From: Lentzea sp. NBRC 102530
GTDB lineage: Bacteria > Actinomycetota > Actinomycetes > Mycobacteriales > Pseudonocardiaceae
Direction of reading: 5' to 3'
Assembly (NCBI RefSeq): GCF_030269365.1
Contig: NZ_BSTF01000009.1
Coordinates: 1 to 64,000, forward strand
Length of the DNA: 64,000 nt
Position numbers and translations under genes: made by a program. The stretch's first letter is position 1. Each line of letters opens with the position of its first letter. Below are positions 33,370 to 42,774 of this stretch, piece by piece. The notes under the pieces are model-generated. The model was given only the letters and a program-made list of their open reading frames with translations. It was not told where the DNA came from and did not search any database.

Positions 33370-34512
33370 TCACCACTCGGCGAACGAGCCGTCGTCGTGC
33401 CGCCAGATCGGCGACCGCCACGCGTGCCCGACCTCCGCCGCCCGCCGCACCGCCGCCTCGTCGACCTCCACCCCGAGACCGGGCCCCGTCGGCCGCTTCA
33501 TCCAGCCGTCCACCGGCCGCACCGGCGCCATGTCCACCAGGTACGCCGGGTCCGTCCCGTTGTAGTGCATGCCCGCGCTCTGCTCCTGGATCAGGAAGTT
33601 CGGCGTGGTGAACGCGACCTGCAACGACGCCGCCAGCGAGATCGGCCCGAGCGGGCAGTGCGGCGCGATCGACGCCCCGTACACCTCGGCGAGCGACCCG
33701 ATGCGCCGCAACTCGGAGATGCCGCCCGCGTGCGACGGATCGGGCTGCACGACCGCGACCCCCGCCTCCAGCACCGGCTTGAACTCCCACCGCGAGAACA
33801 ACCGCTCCCCCGTGGCGATCGGCACCGTCGAAGCCTGCACCACCGACGCCAGCACCTCGGCCGGGAGCTCGGGCAGCACCGGCTCCTCCACGAACATGGG
33901 CTGCACCTCCTCCAGCATCCGCACGAGCCGGCGCGCCATCGCGGGCGACACCCGGCCGTGGAAGTCGATGGCGAGATCTCCCTGCGGTCCCAACGCCTCC
34001 CGCGCTTCACGAGCCCTCAGCAGCACCGCCTCGGCATCGGCCGGCGAGGCGATCGGCCGCATCTCCGCCGTGGCGTTCATCTTCACCGCGGAGAACCCCG
34101 CCGCGACCTGCCGCGCCACGGCTTCGAAGACGCCGTCCGGCCGGTCGCCGCCGACCCACGAGTACGCCCGCACCCGGTCGCGCACCGGCCCGCCGAGCAG
34201 TTCGTGCACCGGCAGTCCGCGCGCCTTGCCCGCGATGTCCCACAACGCGTGGTCGTAGCCGGAGAGCGCCGACGACAGCACGGGGCCACCGCGGTAGAAG
34301 CCGCCCTTGCGCAGCACCTGCCACATGTCCTCGACCCGCAACGGGTCCTGGCCGATGACCAGGTCCGACAGCTCGTGGACGGCGGCGCGGACGGTCTCCG
34401 CCCTGCCCTCCACCACCGGCTCACCCCAGCCGGTCACCCCCTCGTCCGTGCTCACCTTGAGGAACAACCAGCGGGGCTCGACCAGGAACGTCTCGACCGC
34501 CGTCACCTTCAT
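33370..34512 (-). CDS. dgoD: D-galactonate dehydratase
   Basis: A 380-aa enolase-superfamily enzyme very close in sequence and length to E. coli DgoD (KVTAVETFLVEPRWLFLKV, AIDFHGRVSPAMARRLV, FVEEPVLPE, ATGERLFSRWEF, LQPDPSHAGGI-like QPDPSHAGG, APHCPLGPISLAASLQ, ending WRHDDGSFAEW). It dehydrates D-galactonate to 2-keto-3-deoxygalactonate in the De Ley-Doudoroff pathway. ATG 34512 overlaps the SDR stop as ATGA. It is the last gene of GH27-SDR-dgoD. Confidence 0.95.
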   Translation of the reverse strand: MKVTAVETFLVEPRWLFLKVSTDEGVTGWGEPVVEGRAETVRAAVHELSDLVIGQDPLRVEDMWQVLRKGGFYRGGPVLSSALSGYDHALWDIAGKARGLPVHELLGGPVRDRVRAYSWVGGDRPDGVFEAVARQVAAGFSAVKMNATAEMRPIASPADAEAVLLRAREAREALGPQGDLAIDFHGRVSPAMARRLVRMLEEVQPMFVEEPVLPELPAEVLASVVQASTVPIATGERLFSRWEFKPVLEAGVAVVQPDPSHAGGISELRRIGSLAEVYGASIAPHCPLGPISLAASLQVAFTTPNFLIQEQSAGMHYNGTDPAYLVDMAPVRPVDGWMKRPTGPGLGVEVDEAAVRRAAEVGHAWRSPIWRHDDGSFAEW

Positions 34513-35189
34513 GAGGAGTCCTTTGCCGCGGACCAGCCGCCGTCGACCAACAACTCCGCGCCCGTCACGAAGGACGCCGCCGGAGACAGGAGGAATCCGA
34601 TCACCGAGGCCACCTCGGCCGGGTCGCCGAGGCGGCCGGCCGGGGTCGCTCGGGCACTGCGTTCCCGGTCCTCGGCGGAGACCCGGTCCCACGCCGCCGT
34701 CAGCACGGGACCGGGCAGCACCGCGTTGACGCGGACGTCGGGCGCGTACTCGACGGCGAGCTGGCGGGTCAGCGCCACCAGCCCGCCCTTCGAGGCCGCG
34801 TAGGCGCCGTGGCCGGGGATGCCGAAGTGCGCGTGCACGGACGAGACCAGCACGACGGAACCCTTGCGCTGCCGCAACGACGGCAGGCACGCCCGCAGTC
34901 CGTGGAAGGCGCCGCCGAGGTTCACGGCGAGCTGCCGTTCTCACTCGGAGGGGGTCGTGAGGTCCAACGCCTTCACCGCGACGGTGTAGGCGTTGCTGAC
35001 CAACGCGTCCACCTCGCCGTCGCACAGCTCCAGGGCCCGCTGCCACACGGCGGGATCGCTGACGTCGCCCCGCACGGCCACGTCACCGCGCAGGTCGATG
35101 CCGACGACCTGGTAGCCGTTGTCCGTCAGGTGTTCCGCCGTCGCGGCGCCGATTCCCGCCGCCGCACCTGACACCACCGCGCGCTTCAT
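34509..35189 (-). pseudogene. SDR sugar-dehydrogenase-type gene interrupted by an in-frame TGA
   Basis: The 226-codon frame starts at ATG 35189 (AGGAGA upstream) with the cofactor motif VVSGAAAGIGAATAEHL and contains the active-site VSSVHAH and YAASKGG. A TGA at 34941-34943 (codon 83) splits it. The frame is unchanged on both sides, and the context PSE-stop-ERQLAVNLGGAF is where SDRs usually have Trp (EW...LAVNL), so one G-to-A change explains it. In this operon the intact enzyme would oxidise galactose to galactonolactone. It could be a recent null mutation or a sequencing error. Confidence 0.85.
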
Positions 35190-35199
35190 GCACGTTCTC

Positions 35200-37215
35200 C
35201 TAGAGCTTCTGCCGGTAGACCTTGTTGTCCGGACCGCGCACGACCGTCCACGCGGAGCCGTCCGGACCAGCAGTAGCACCGACGGCGCCGACGAGCGAGT
35301 TGCTCGGGAACTCGCCGCGCTTGAACCAGCCGCCCCAGACACCGGCGGAAGCGTTGACCTGCCACAGGGTGTAGTCGCTGGCCCGCGCGAACAGGTAGAT
35401 CCGGTCCTGGTACTCGACGAGGGTGGGGCTGCCGGAGATCACGCCTCCGAGTGACGTCCACTCGCCGCCCGCGACCGGGCGCACCCAGACGTTGTCGGCG
35501 GCGGTGCGGACGGCGACCTGGCCGCCGGCCACGCTCGGCCTGCCGTAGATCGGGGCGCCACCGGGAGCGCCGAGGGAGCTCCAGGAACCACCGGCGTGCT
35601 TCCACACCTCGCCGTCTTCGCCACGCGCCACGATCGTGCCGTCAGGAGAAACCGAGGGCGCGTCGGTGAGCTTGCCGCCCAGGGACTTCCACGCATCCCA
35701 CTGTCCGTTGTGGAGCGTGCGCTGCCAGAGCCGGTTGTCCACACCGCGGACCGAGACTTCGACGTCGGTGCCGACCGTGCGGACGGCGGGCTGGCCCTGG
35801 ATCGCCTTGCCGAGCGAGGACCACTTGCCGTCGCGCAGCATCCGCACCTCACCACCGGCACCCCGGCTGAACACCAGCGCCGAGTCGCCGACCCGCGCGA
35901 TGGCCGGAGAAGCCGTGGCGTCCGAACCCACGGCCTCGCCGGGGACGAGGTCGGTGCCGCGCAGCTTGAGCATCGCGGTGCCGTGCGGCGGGACCGTCAC
36001 CGTGTACGAGCCGGAGACAACGCCCCGGTCGGCACGAGCACGCAGGTCGCGGACCGAGACCGGCCCCTTCAGGCCCGCGTCGGCGACGTTCACCGTCATC
36101 TCGGCGGGGACGTCGCGGCGGTTCAGCAGCACGACGGAGCGTTCGCCCTTGCGGGCCAACACCTTGCTGTAGACGTCGGTGTCGCCGGTCGAGGCCACGC
36201 GGACGCCCTGGATGGCCAGGGGGTCCTGGTTGACGGCGAGGATCTCCGGGTTTTTCAAGGTCGCGATCATCGACGCGGGCAGCGTGCGCGGGTCCGAGCC
36301 GACGATCAACGGCGAGGACATCTGCGCCCACATGACGAACTGCGAGGTCGACTCCTCCTCGTTGAGCTCGTAGGTGCCCTGCTGCGTCTTGCGCATCGGG
36401 ATCAGGTAGTCCGGGTCGTTGTAGCGGCCGGGGCCGTTGGACTCGGGGTGCGCGGCGTTGCGGTCCATGTTGCGCAGCACGTCGCGCCAGATGCCCTCGT
36501 ACGGCGTGCCGAACGCGATGTCGGTGCTCGTACGCCAGGAATCGCCGGTCAGCGGGCCGAACGTGTAGGAGAAGTCGGCGGTCTGGTCGGGGGTGTGCGG
36601 AACGCCCCACTCGTCGGTGACCGGGTTGCAGATGTTGAGGATCATCGGCCGCCCGGCCTTGCGCAGCGCCTTGCTGAAGTCCGCGTACGCCTGGGCGGGC
36701 TTGAGGTTCGCCGCGATGCCGCACAGGTAGTCGACCTTGACCGCGTCGAACTTCCAGTCGGCGAACCGCTTGGTGTCCTTCTCGTAGAACCCGCCGCCAC
36801 TCCCCGCCGCGCAGTTCTTGCCGTCGGACGGACCGGCATCGGTGTAGATGCCGGCCTTGAGCCCCTTGGCGTGCAGGTCGCGGACGAGCTTCGGCAGGCC
36901 GCTCGGGAACTTCGCGGGGTCCTCCTGGAGGTTGCCCTGAGCGTCACGCGGGGTCGGCGCGGTCCAGCCGCCGTCGATCCACACGATCTGGTACCCGGCG
37001 TCGCGCATGCCGCTGCTCACGAGGAAGTCCGCGATGCTGCGGATCTCCTTCTCGCTGGGCGCGCCCAGGCCGTAGTAGGTGTTCCAACCCATGTACGGCG
37101 TCTTGGCCGCACCGCTGTCGTAGTAGGTGGGCGCTCCTTGGTCGTCACCTGCGTATGCGGGTGACGCCACCAGGGACATCAGGGCGACTGCCAACGCGAC
37201 TCTGCGAACCGACAT
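35200..37215 (-). CDS. secreted GH27 alpha-galactosidase with C-terminal beta-propeller
   Basis: A 671-aa exoenzyme. Signal peptide 1-22 (VALAVALMSLVASPAYA). The GH27 catalytic domain is about 23-430 (YMGWNTYYG, nucleophile Asp162 in AVKVDYLCG, NDPD motif at 266-269). The C-terminal region about 435-671 has five or so repeats with LWQRTLHNGQWDAWKSLGG-like blades, a PLL/tectonin-type lectin propeller. It cleaves terminal alpha-galactose outside the cell. ATG 37215 follows AGGAGGGAGG. It is the first gene of a three-gene operon (gap to the SDR 10 bases). Confidence 0.93.
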   Translation of the reverse strand: MSVRRVALAVALMSLVASPAYAGDDQGAPTYYDSGAAKTPYMGWNTYYGLGAPSEKEIRSIADFLVSSGMRDAGYQIVWIDGGWTAPTPRDAQGNLQEDPAKFPSGLPKLVRDLHAKGLKAGIYTDAGPSDGKNCAAGSGGGFYEKDTKRFADWKFDAVKVDYLCGIAANLKPAQAYADFSKALRKAGRPMILNICNPVTDEWGVPHTPDQTADFSYTFGPLTGDSWRTSTDIAFGTPYEGIWRDVLRNMDRNAAHPESNGPGRYNDPDYLIPMRKTQQGTYELNEEESTSQFVMWAQMSSPLIVGSDPRTLPASMIATLKNPEILAVNQDPLAIQGVRVASTGDTDVYSKVLARKGERSVVLLNRRDVPAEMTVNVADAGLKGPVSVRDLRARADRGVVSGSYTVTVPPHGTAMLKLRGTDLVPGEAVGSDATASPAIARVGDSALVFSRGAGGEVRMLRDGKWSSLGKAIQGQPAVRTVGTDVEVSVRGVDNRLWQRTLHNGQWDAWKSLGGKLTDAPSVSPDGTIVARGEDGEVWKHAGGSWSSLGAPGGAPIYGRPSVAGGQVAVRTAADNVWVRPVAGGEWTSLGGVISGSPTLVEYQDRIYLFARASDYTLWQVNASAGVWGGWFKRGEFPSNSLVGAVGATAGPDGSAWTVVRGPDNKVYRQKL

Positions 37216-37246
37216 GGTCGTGAGCCTCCCTCCTGCTCGCCCTCAG

Positions 37247-37270
37247 GTCAAGAATAATTCGTAATTTATG
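37247..37270. promoter_or_regulatory. AT-rich operator, copy 1 (GH27/aldolase promoter)
   Basis: A 24-base element built of GTCAAGAATAATTC followed by GTAATTTATG, strikingly AT-rich for this DNA. It differs from the copy at 42770-42793 at one position. It lies between the divergent GH27 operon and aldolase gene. The most likely ligand is the FadR/GntR regulator encoded beside copy 2. Confidence 0.8.
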
Positions 37271-37288
37271 TGTAGTAGGCTGGCGCCC

Positions 37289-37882
37289 GTGAGCTACCGC
37301 TACGAGATCACCCAGGCAGTCGTGCGGCAGGGCGTCATCGCGATCATTCGCACCGCCGACACCTCCTCCGCTGTTCAGGCCGCCGTTCCACTACTGGACG
37401 CGGGCCTCACGTCACTCGAGCTGCCGCTGACGAACCCCGGCGCGCTGGACGCGATCCGGCAGCTGCGGACCGACTACCCGGAGGCGACCATCGGTGCCGG
37501 GTCCGTGCTCGACGAGGCCTCCGCCGTCGCCGCCGTCCGGGCCGGAGCCCAGTTCCTGGTGGCGCCCAACCTCGACGCCGCCGTGATCCGGGCGGGCCAC
37601 CGCTACGGCGCCGCGGTCCTGCCCGGCGCGGGTTCCGTCTCCGAGGTCGTGCAGGCGCTCGAAGCCGGTGCGGACGCGGTGAAGGTGTTCCCCGCGCCCA
37701 CCCCGCAGTGGGTCAGGGACGTGCTGGCCGTGCTGCCGTACGCGCCGCTCGTGCCGACCGGGGGCGTCGCTCCGGCGGACGTGCCTGGCTGGCTCGCCGC
37801 CGGAGCCGTGGCGTGCGGGGTCGGGTCGGCCCTCGCCCGCACGCCGATCGACGACATCAAGGCCCTGATCAGGCAGGCCTGA
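37289..37882 (+). CDS. dgoA: KDPG/KDPGal-type aldolase
   Basis: A 197-aa class I aldolase. The Schiff-base Lys lies in AVKVFPAP and the catalytic Glu in LELPLTNP; the latter resembles E. coli DgoA (EIPLNSP) more than Eda. It splits 2-keto-3-deoxy-(6-phospho)galactonate to pyruvate and (phospho)glyceraldehyde. GTG 37289 is preferred: a TAGGCT -10-like box (37276-37281) lies 7 bases before it, suggesting a leaderless mRNA. An in-frame ATG at 37268 lies inside the operator. Confidence 0.88.
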   Translation: MSYRYEITQAVVRQGVIAIIRTADTSSAVQAAVPLLDAGLTSLELPLTNPGALDAIRQLRTDYPEATIGAGSVLDEASAVAAVRAGAQFLVAPNLDAAVIRAGHRYGAAVLPGAGSVSEVVQALEAGADAVKVFPAPTPQWVRDVLAVLPYAPLVPTGGVAPADVPGWLAAGAVACGVGSALARTPIDDIKALIRQA

Positions 37883-39815
37883 GCACCACCACGTCGGCGT
37901 CGTGCGCGGCGGTCCAGTCGAACGGGACGCCGACGTGGGTCAGGTGCGCCGCCGAGTACACCTGGCCGTTCTCGTCCACGTAGGACTCGGCGGTCAGGTC
38001 GCGCAGCCTCACCCGCGACGACTGGCCGGGCACCACCGGCACCCCGGTCAGCGAGCCCGTGTGCCACGCCAGCACGACGACCCGGTCCTCCGCGCTGTAC
38101 TGCACGGCGTCCCCGAGCAACCGCACCTCGCCGCCGTGGACGACGTCGCGGACGTCCTTGTACCGGGCGATCAACGCGGCGGCTTCCGCTCGCTCGGCCT
38201 CGGACCAGTGCCGCACGTCCGCGCCGATGCCGAGCACACCGGCCATCGCGAGCACGAACCGGAACTTCAGCGACCGCGGGCGCGCGTCGAAGAAGCCCGG
38301 CGCGTCCGTCACCCACGACGACATCAGGTGCGGCGCGTGCATGTGCAGGAACCCGTGCTGGATCTTCAACCGGTCGAGCGGCGCGGTGTTGTCGCTGGGC
38401 CACACCACGTCGACCATGCCGGTCGTGGCCAGGTCGGTTCGGCCGCCACCACCCGCGCAGCCCTCGACCAGCACGTGGGGGTGCCTTTCACGCAGGTGCT
38501 CCAGCACGCGCCAGTAGTTGCGGACGTGCGCGTCGTCGAGCTCTCCGGACCGTTCCGTGGCCGGGCGGTTCATGTCCCACTTGAGGTAGCTGATCCGGTG
38601 TTCGGTCAGCAGCCGGTCCAAAGTGGAGACCACGAACTCGTAGACCTCGGGCAGCCCCAGGTTGAGCAGCATCTGGTTGCGGATGAGCGTGGGCTCGCGA
38701 CCGTCCACCTTGTACACCCAGTCCGGGTGCTCGGCGTAGAGCCGCGATTTCGGGCTGACCGACTCGGGTTCGACCCAGAGCCCGAACTCCAGTCCCAGCC
38801 CGCGCACCTCGTCGACGAACGCCCCGAAATCCGGTGACTCCGGGTACCAGTCGCCGAGACCGCCGGTGTCGTCGTGGCGGCCGGCGAACCAGCCGTCGTC
38901 CACCACGAACAGCTCGACGCCCAGGTCAGCGGCGATCCGGGCCAGCTCCAGCTGCCCGGGCAGGTCGACGTCGAACCCCGTCGCCTCCCAGGAGTTGTAG
39001 AGCACCGGCTTGCGGGCCGGACGGGACCGCAGCCGGTCGTAGGCGTGCCAGACCCGGGACAGGTCGTCGGTCGCGTACGCCAGCGCCAGTTCGGGCGTCA
39101 CGAACGTCTCCCCCGGCCCGACCACGACCGGGCCGAGCATCCCGGCACGCACGCGCGTGAGTCCGGAGGGCTCGACCTCGGCCGTGATCTCCCAGGAACC
39201 GGACCACGCCAGCGAGACGCCCCACGTGTCGTCCACGGACAACCAGGGCGCGTAGTTGTGCCCGGGAACGCCGTAGGAACTGCCGATCCGGAACCCGCCC
39301 GCGGGCAGGGACACGTGGTCCAGCTGGAACTCGCGGGCCCACTCGCCGTGCAGGAACGCCAACCGGGGTTCCCGCACCGGCAGGCACACACCCGCCGAGC
39401 CGAGCTTGGTGAGCCGCACCGGCTCATCCCGCAGGTTGGTGACCTCGACCCATCGCGACAGCACGTCCACCGTCGGTTCGGGCCGGTAGCAGAGCACCAC
39501 CCTCAGCTGCGCGACCTCGTCTGCGAACGCGAGCCGCAGCACGCCGTTCGTCTGATCCCCGCGCTCGAACCTCAGCCACGAGTCGCCGTCGATCTCCAGA
39601 TCGGCGCCGGTGAACGGGCGCTCGCCGCGCGGCGCGTACTCGATCGGCGCCGCGTCGGCCTCGGTGATGAAGTGGACGTCGCCCCGGTTCGCGTAGGCGG
39701 ACGGGCCGACCTCCACCCCGTGCGGCCCCCAGGCCACCAGCTCGGCCCAGCGGCCGCCGGGTTCGATCGCCACCGTGTAGGACGTGGTGGCCATCCGCAG
39801 CGTCCACTGGCTCAT
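37869..39815 (-). CDS. GH36 alpha-galactosidase, intracellular
   Basis: A 648-aa enzyme without a signal peptide. The N-terminal beta-sandwich is about 1-270 and the TIM barrel about 270-560. The nucleophile is Asp414 in YLKWDMNR, the acid/base Asp475 in WPSDNTAP, and the chain ends in a beta domain. It hydrolyses imported melibiose or raffinose-type sugars to galactose. ATG 39815 overlaps the permease stop as ATGA, so it is the last gene of the importer operon. It overlaps the convergent aldolase gene by 14 bases. Confidence 0.95.
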   Translation of the reverse strand: MSQWTLRMATTSYTVAIEPGGRWAELVAWGPHGVEVGPSAYANRGDVHFITEADAAPIEYAPRGERPFTGADLEIDGDSWLRFERGDQTNGVLRLAFADEVAQLRVVLCYRPEPTVDVLSRWVEVTNLRDEPVRLTKLGSAGVCLPVREPRLAFLHGEWAREFQLDHVSLPAGGFRIGSSYGVPGHNYAPWLSVDDTWGVSLAWSGSWEITAEVEPSGLTRVRAGMLGPVVVGPGETFVTPELALAYATDDLSRVWHAYDRLRSRPARKPVLYNSWEATGFDVDLPGQLELARIAADLGVELFVVDDGWFAGRHDDTGGLGDWYPESPDFGAFVDEVRGLGLEFGLWVEPESVSPKSRLYAEHPDWVYKVDGREPTLIRNQMLLNLGLPEVYEFVVSTLDRLLTEHRISYLKWDMNRPATERSGELDDAHVRNYWRVLEHLRERHPHVLVEGCAGGGGRTDLATTGMVDVVWPSDNTAPLDRLKIQHGFLHMHAPHLMSSWVTDAPGFFDARPRSLKFRFVLAMAGVLGIGADVRHWSEAERAEAAALIARYKDVRDVVHGGEVRLLGDAVQYSAEDRVVVLAWHTGSLTGVPVVPGQSSRVRLRDLTAESYVDENGQVYSAAHLTHVGVPFDWTAAHDADVVVLRPA

Positions 39816-40636
39816 TTGACCGCTCCCACCGCGAGTCCGGAGATGAAGTGCTTCTGGAACCGCAGGAACACCGCCACGGTCGGGATCGCGGCGATCACCG
39901 ACCCGGCCGCGATCACGTTCCAGTTGGAGACGTACTGGCCCTGCAACGCGAGCAGCGCCGGGGTCACCGGCATGACGGCCGAGGACCGCAGCACGGTGAT
40001 CGCCCACAGCAGGTCGTTGAAGATCCAGGTGAACGCCAGCGCCGCCAGCGCGGCGAGCGCGGGCCTGGTCATCGGCAGCACGATCCGCCAGAAGATCTGC
40101 ACGGGTCCGGCGCCGTCGATGGTGGCGGCCTCCTGCACCTCGTTCGGCATGGCGCGCATGAAGCCCTGCAGCACGAACGTGTAGAAGCCGAGCCCGAACC
40201 CGACCTGCACGACGATCAGCGCGAACAGCGTGTCGTAGATGCCGAGCACCTCGGTCAGCTTCGACACCGGCACCAGCAGGATCTGCGGGGGCAGCAGGTT
40301 GCCCGCGAGCATCAGCAGGATGATCGTGCGCCGGCCGGGGATCGCGAACCGGCTGAGCGCGTACGCCGCCGCCGACGCCAGCGCGAGGGACAGGAACACC
40401 GTCGGGATCGTGACGACGACGCTGTTCCACATCGCGCCCGCGCCGCCGTTCGTCCACGCGTCGGCGAACCCGGCGAACGTGAACGACCGCGGCACCGAGG
40501 CGAGGCCGTTGGCGGCGATGTCGTCGAAGCTGCGGACGGCGGTGATCAGCACGGCCACGATCGGCAGCAGCCACAGCACGGAGATCGTGCCCGCGACGGC
40601 GTGGAAGAGGCGGCCAGAAGAAGCGCTACTCGACAT
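39812..40636 (-). CDS. carbohydrate ABC importer permease (MalG-like)
   Basis: A 274-aa CUT1 permease with six helices and the EAA loop EVQEAATIDGAGPVQIFWRIVLPMTRPA. It carries alpha-galactosides with the partner permease. The start lies 2 bases past the partner's stop. No ATPase gene is present; as in many actinomycetes a shared MsiK-type ATPase encoded elsewhere probably energises it (inference). Confidence 0.93.
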   Translation of the reverse strand: MSSSASSGRLFHAVAGTISVLWLLPIVAVLITAVRSFDDIAANGLASVPRSFTFAGFADAWTNGGAGAMWNSVVVTIPTVFLSLALASAAAYALSRFAIPGRRTIILLMLAGNLLPPQILLVPVSKLTEVLGIYDTLFALIVVQVGFGLGFYTFVLQGFMRAMPNEVQEAATIDGAGPVQIFWRIVLPMTRPALAALAALAFTWIFNDLLWAITVLRSSAVMPVTPALLALQGQYVSNWNVIAAGSVIAAIPTVAVFLRFQKHFISGLAVGAVK

Positions 40637-40637
40637 C

Positions 40638-41474
40638 TCAGTTCTCCCGGAACGCGCGGACGAGGTAGGTCACGATCACGCCGAACGCCAGCAGGAAGAT
40701 GACCACGGCGAGCGCTGAGGCGTAGCCGAGCTTGAGCGACTGGAACGCGGTCGAGTACATGTAGGTGCTGAGCAGCTCGGACGAGTGGTACGGGCCGCCG
40801 CGCGTCATCGACCACACCACGTCGAACGACCGCAGCGAGTCGATCACGATCACCGACAGCACCACCGAGTTGACGCTCGACAGCTGCGGCCAGGTGATGT
40901 GGCGGAACTTCTGCCACGCCGTGGCACCGTCCAAAGTGGCCGCCTCGTACAGGCCGGGGTCGATTCCCTTGAGGCCCGCCAGGTACAGCACCATGACGTA
41001 CCCGACCTGCCGCCACAGTGCCGGCACCAGCACCGCGTAGATCGCCGTGTCCGGGTCGGCCAGCGGACTGCTGTCGAAGATCGCGCCCGGCTGGTAGAGC
41101 ACCTGCCAGATCAGCGACGTGGCGACGAGCGAGAAGACGACGGGGATGAACAGCGCGGCGCGGTAGATCCCGACGCCGCGGCGTTCCTTCTGCAGCAGCA
41201 CGGCGATCCCGAGGCCGCCGATCGCGGACAGGCCGCCGAAGAGCACGAGCCAGATCGCGGTGTTCGTGACGGCGGTGTGGAAGACCGGGTCGTCGATCAT
41301 CCTGGCGTAGTTGTCGAGCCCGACGAACCGGGGCGGCGAGACGCCGTCCCAGTTCGTCAGCGCGAGCCAGAAGCCCTGGATCGCGGGCCAGAAGACCCAG
41401 AACCCCTCCACCAGCAACGGGATGAGCACGAACAGCAGCAGGATCGGAGGGACCCTGGTGGAGCTCCTGGTCAT
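40638..41474 (-). CDS. carbohydrate ABC importer permease (MalF-like)
   Basis: A 278-aa CUT1 permease with six helices and the EAA loop YEAATLDGATAWQKFRHITWPQL. It is preceded by the binding-protein gene with a 1-base gap and followed by the MalG-like gene. Part of the alpha-galactoside importer. Confidence 0.93.
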   Translation of the reverse strand: MTRSSTRVPPILLLFVLIPLLVEGFWVFWPAIQGFWLALTNWDGVSPPRFVGLDNYARMIDDPVFHTAVTNTAIWLVLFGGLSAIGGLGIAVLLQKERRGVGIYRAALFIPVVFSLVATSLIWQVLYQPGAIFDSSPLADPDTAIYAVLVPALWRQVGYVMVLYLAGLKGIDPGLYEAATLDGATAWQKFRHITWPQLSSVNSVVLSVIVIDSLRSFDVVWSMTRGGPYHSSELLSTYMYSTAFQSLKLGYASALAVVIFLLAFGVIVTYLVRAFREN

Positions 41475-41475
41475 G

Positions 41476-42738
41476 TCAGCTCGACCACACCTGCTCGGCG
41501 GCCTTCTGCCACGTCGTCAGGATGGACTCCAGCTGGTCGGGCTGCTGGAGGAACTTGACCAGCGCCGCGTCCGCCGTCGGCTGCAGCGCGTCGCTGGAGT
41601 CCCGGTTGAAGAACTGGGTGATCTCCGCGGCCTCCTTGAGGTGCTGGCGGCCCTTCGTCACGAGCGGTGTGCCGGAGTCCTTGGCGTTCGGGTGCGTCGG
41701 CAGCACGGTGCCGGACGAGGCCTTGATGTAGACCTCCTGCCCCTCGGCCGTCGCCGCGTACGTCAGGAACTCCTTGAGCTCCTTGACGTGCGGGGACTTG
41801 GCGCTCGCGAAGAACCCGTCGGTCGGGCCCTCCTCGGCCAGCGGCACGTTCGGGTCGATGATCGGGAACCGGAAGAAGTCGATGTCGTCGATCGCGTCCT
41901 TCGGTGCCGCGTCGGCGAAGAACGCGCCGGTGAGCAGCATGCCCGTGCGGCCCTGGAGCATCGCCGTGGTGGCGTCCTGGAACCCGATCGCGGTGCCGTT
42001 GGGGTCGGTGTAGGGCAGCACCTCACGCCACGGCGTGAAGATCGCCTTGACCTTCGGGTCGTCGAAGCGCTGCTTGCCCGCCAGCAGTTCGCGGTGGAAC
42101 GGCGCGCCGTTGACGCGGATGTTGAAGTAGTCGAACCAGCTCGACGCGGTCCACGGCGAGTCGGAGCCCGCGCCCATGCCGAGCGGGATCACGCCCTTGC
42201 CCTGCAGCACCTTGCAGAGGTCGACGAACTCGGTCCACGTCTTCGGCGGGGTGACGCCCCACTTGGCGAAGTTGGACTTGCGGTAGAAGAAGCCCCACCA
42301 GTAGTACGTCGTCGGCACGAACACCTTGCCGCTCAACGTCTTGAACGACTGGGGGTAGTCACCCATCGTCTGCCAGACGTCGCTGATGTCGAGCAGCAGC
42401 CCCTTCTCCTCGTAGCCCTTGAGCAGCGCTCCGGGGTACCAGGTGAAGAGGTCGGGCGGGTTGGCCGAGGTGAGGTAGCTCGGGAGCTGGGTCCGGAAGG
42501 TCTCGGAGGCCACGGTGTTGACCGAGGCCTGCGCACCCTTCTTGTCGTTGAACGCCTTCACCAGCGCGTCGATCGCCGCTTTGGCAGCAGGCGCCGACAG
42601 GTTCGACTGGATCGTGGCCGTGCCCGCGGCCTGGGTGACCGGGCCGGAGGACGCCGAGGTGGCGCAGGAAGCCGTGCCGCTGACCAGCAACCCGGCTCCC
42701 GCGGCGGCGGTGACGCGGAGGAAGTGACGCCTGTCCAT
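41476..42738 (-). CDS. extracellular sugar-binding lipoprotein (SBP family 1)
   Basis: A 420-aa binding protein. The signal has twin arginines (DRRHFLRV) and a lipobox (LVSGTASC), so it is probably Tat-exported and lipidated. The body has SBP1 features (LSGKVFVPTTYYWWGFFYRKSNFAKWG, WTEFVDLCKVL). It probably binds melibiose or raffinose-type sugars, judging by neighbours. Its promoter (-35 TTGACA, -10 CAATCT) places the start of transcription at the ATG, so the mRNA is likely leaderless. Confidence 0.92.
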   Translation of the reverse strand: MDRRHFLRVTAAAGAGLLVSGTASCATSASSGPVTQAAGTATIQSNLSAPAAKAAIDALVKAFNDKKGAQASVNTVASETFRTQLPSYLTSANPPDLFTWYPGALLKGYEEKGLLLDISDVWQTMGDYPQSFKTLSGKVFVPTTYYWWGFFYRKSNFAKWGVTPPKTWTEFVDLCKVLQGKGVIPLGMGAGSDSPWTASSWFDYFNIRVNGAPFHRELLAGKQRFDDPKVKAIFTPWREVLPYTDPNGTAIGFQDATTAMLQGRTGMLLTGAFFADAAPKDAIDDIDFFRFPIIDPNVPLAEEGPTDGFFASAKSPHVKELKEFLTYAATAEGQEVYIKASSGTVLPTHPNAKDSGTPLVTKGRQHLKEAAEITQFFNRDSSDALQPTADAALVKFLQQPDQLESILTTWQKAAEQVWSS

Positions 42739-42745
42739 GGCGGAC

Positions 42746-42774
42746 AGATTGCGCGCAGGTCATGATCATGTCAA
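42746..42774 (-). promoter_or_regulatory. promoter of the galactoside importer operon
   Basis: On the minus strand TTGACA (42769-42774) and CAATCT (42746-42751) are 17 bases apart, with the ATG 7 bases past the -10. The -35 overlaps the end of the AT-rich operator copy 2, so a bound repressor would block polymerase. Confidence 0.7.

Noticed and set aside
34941..34943. TGA in the SDR as a selenocysteine or programmed read-through codon
   Set aside because: The expected residue is Trp, not Cys/Sec; no selenocysteine insertion structure is apparent; SDRs are not selenoproteins.
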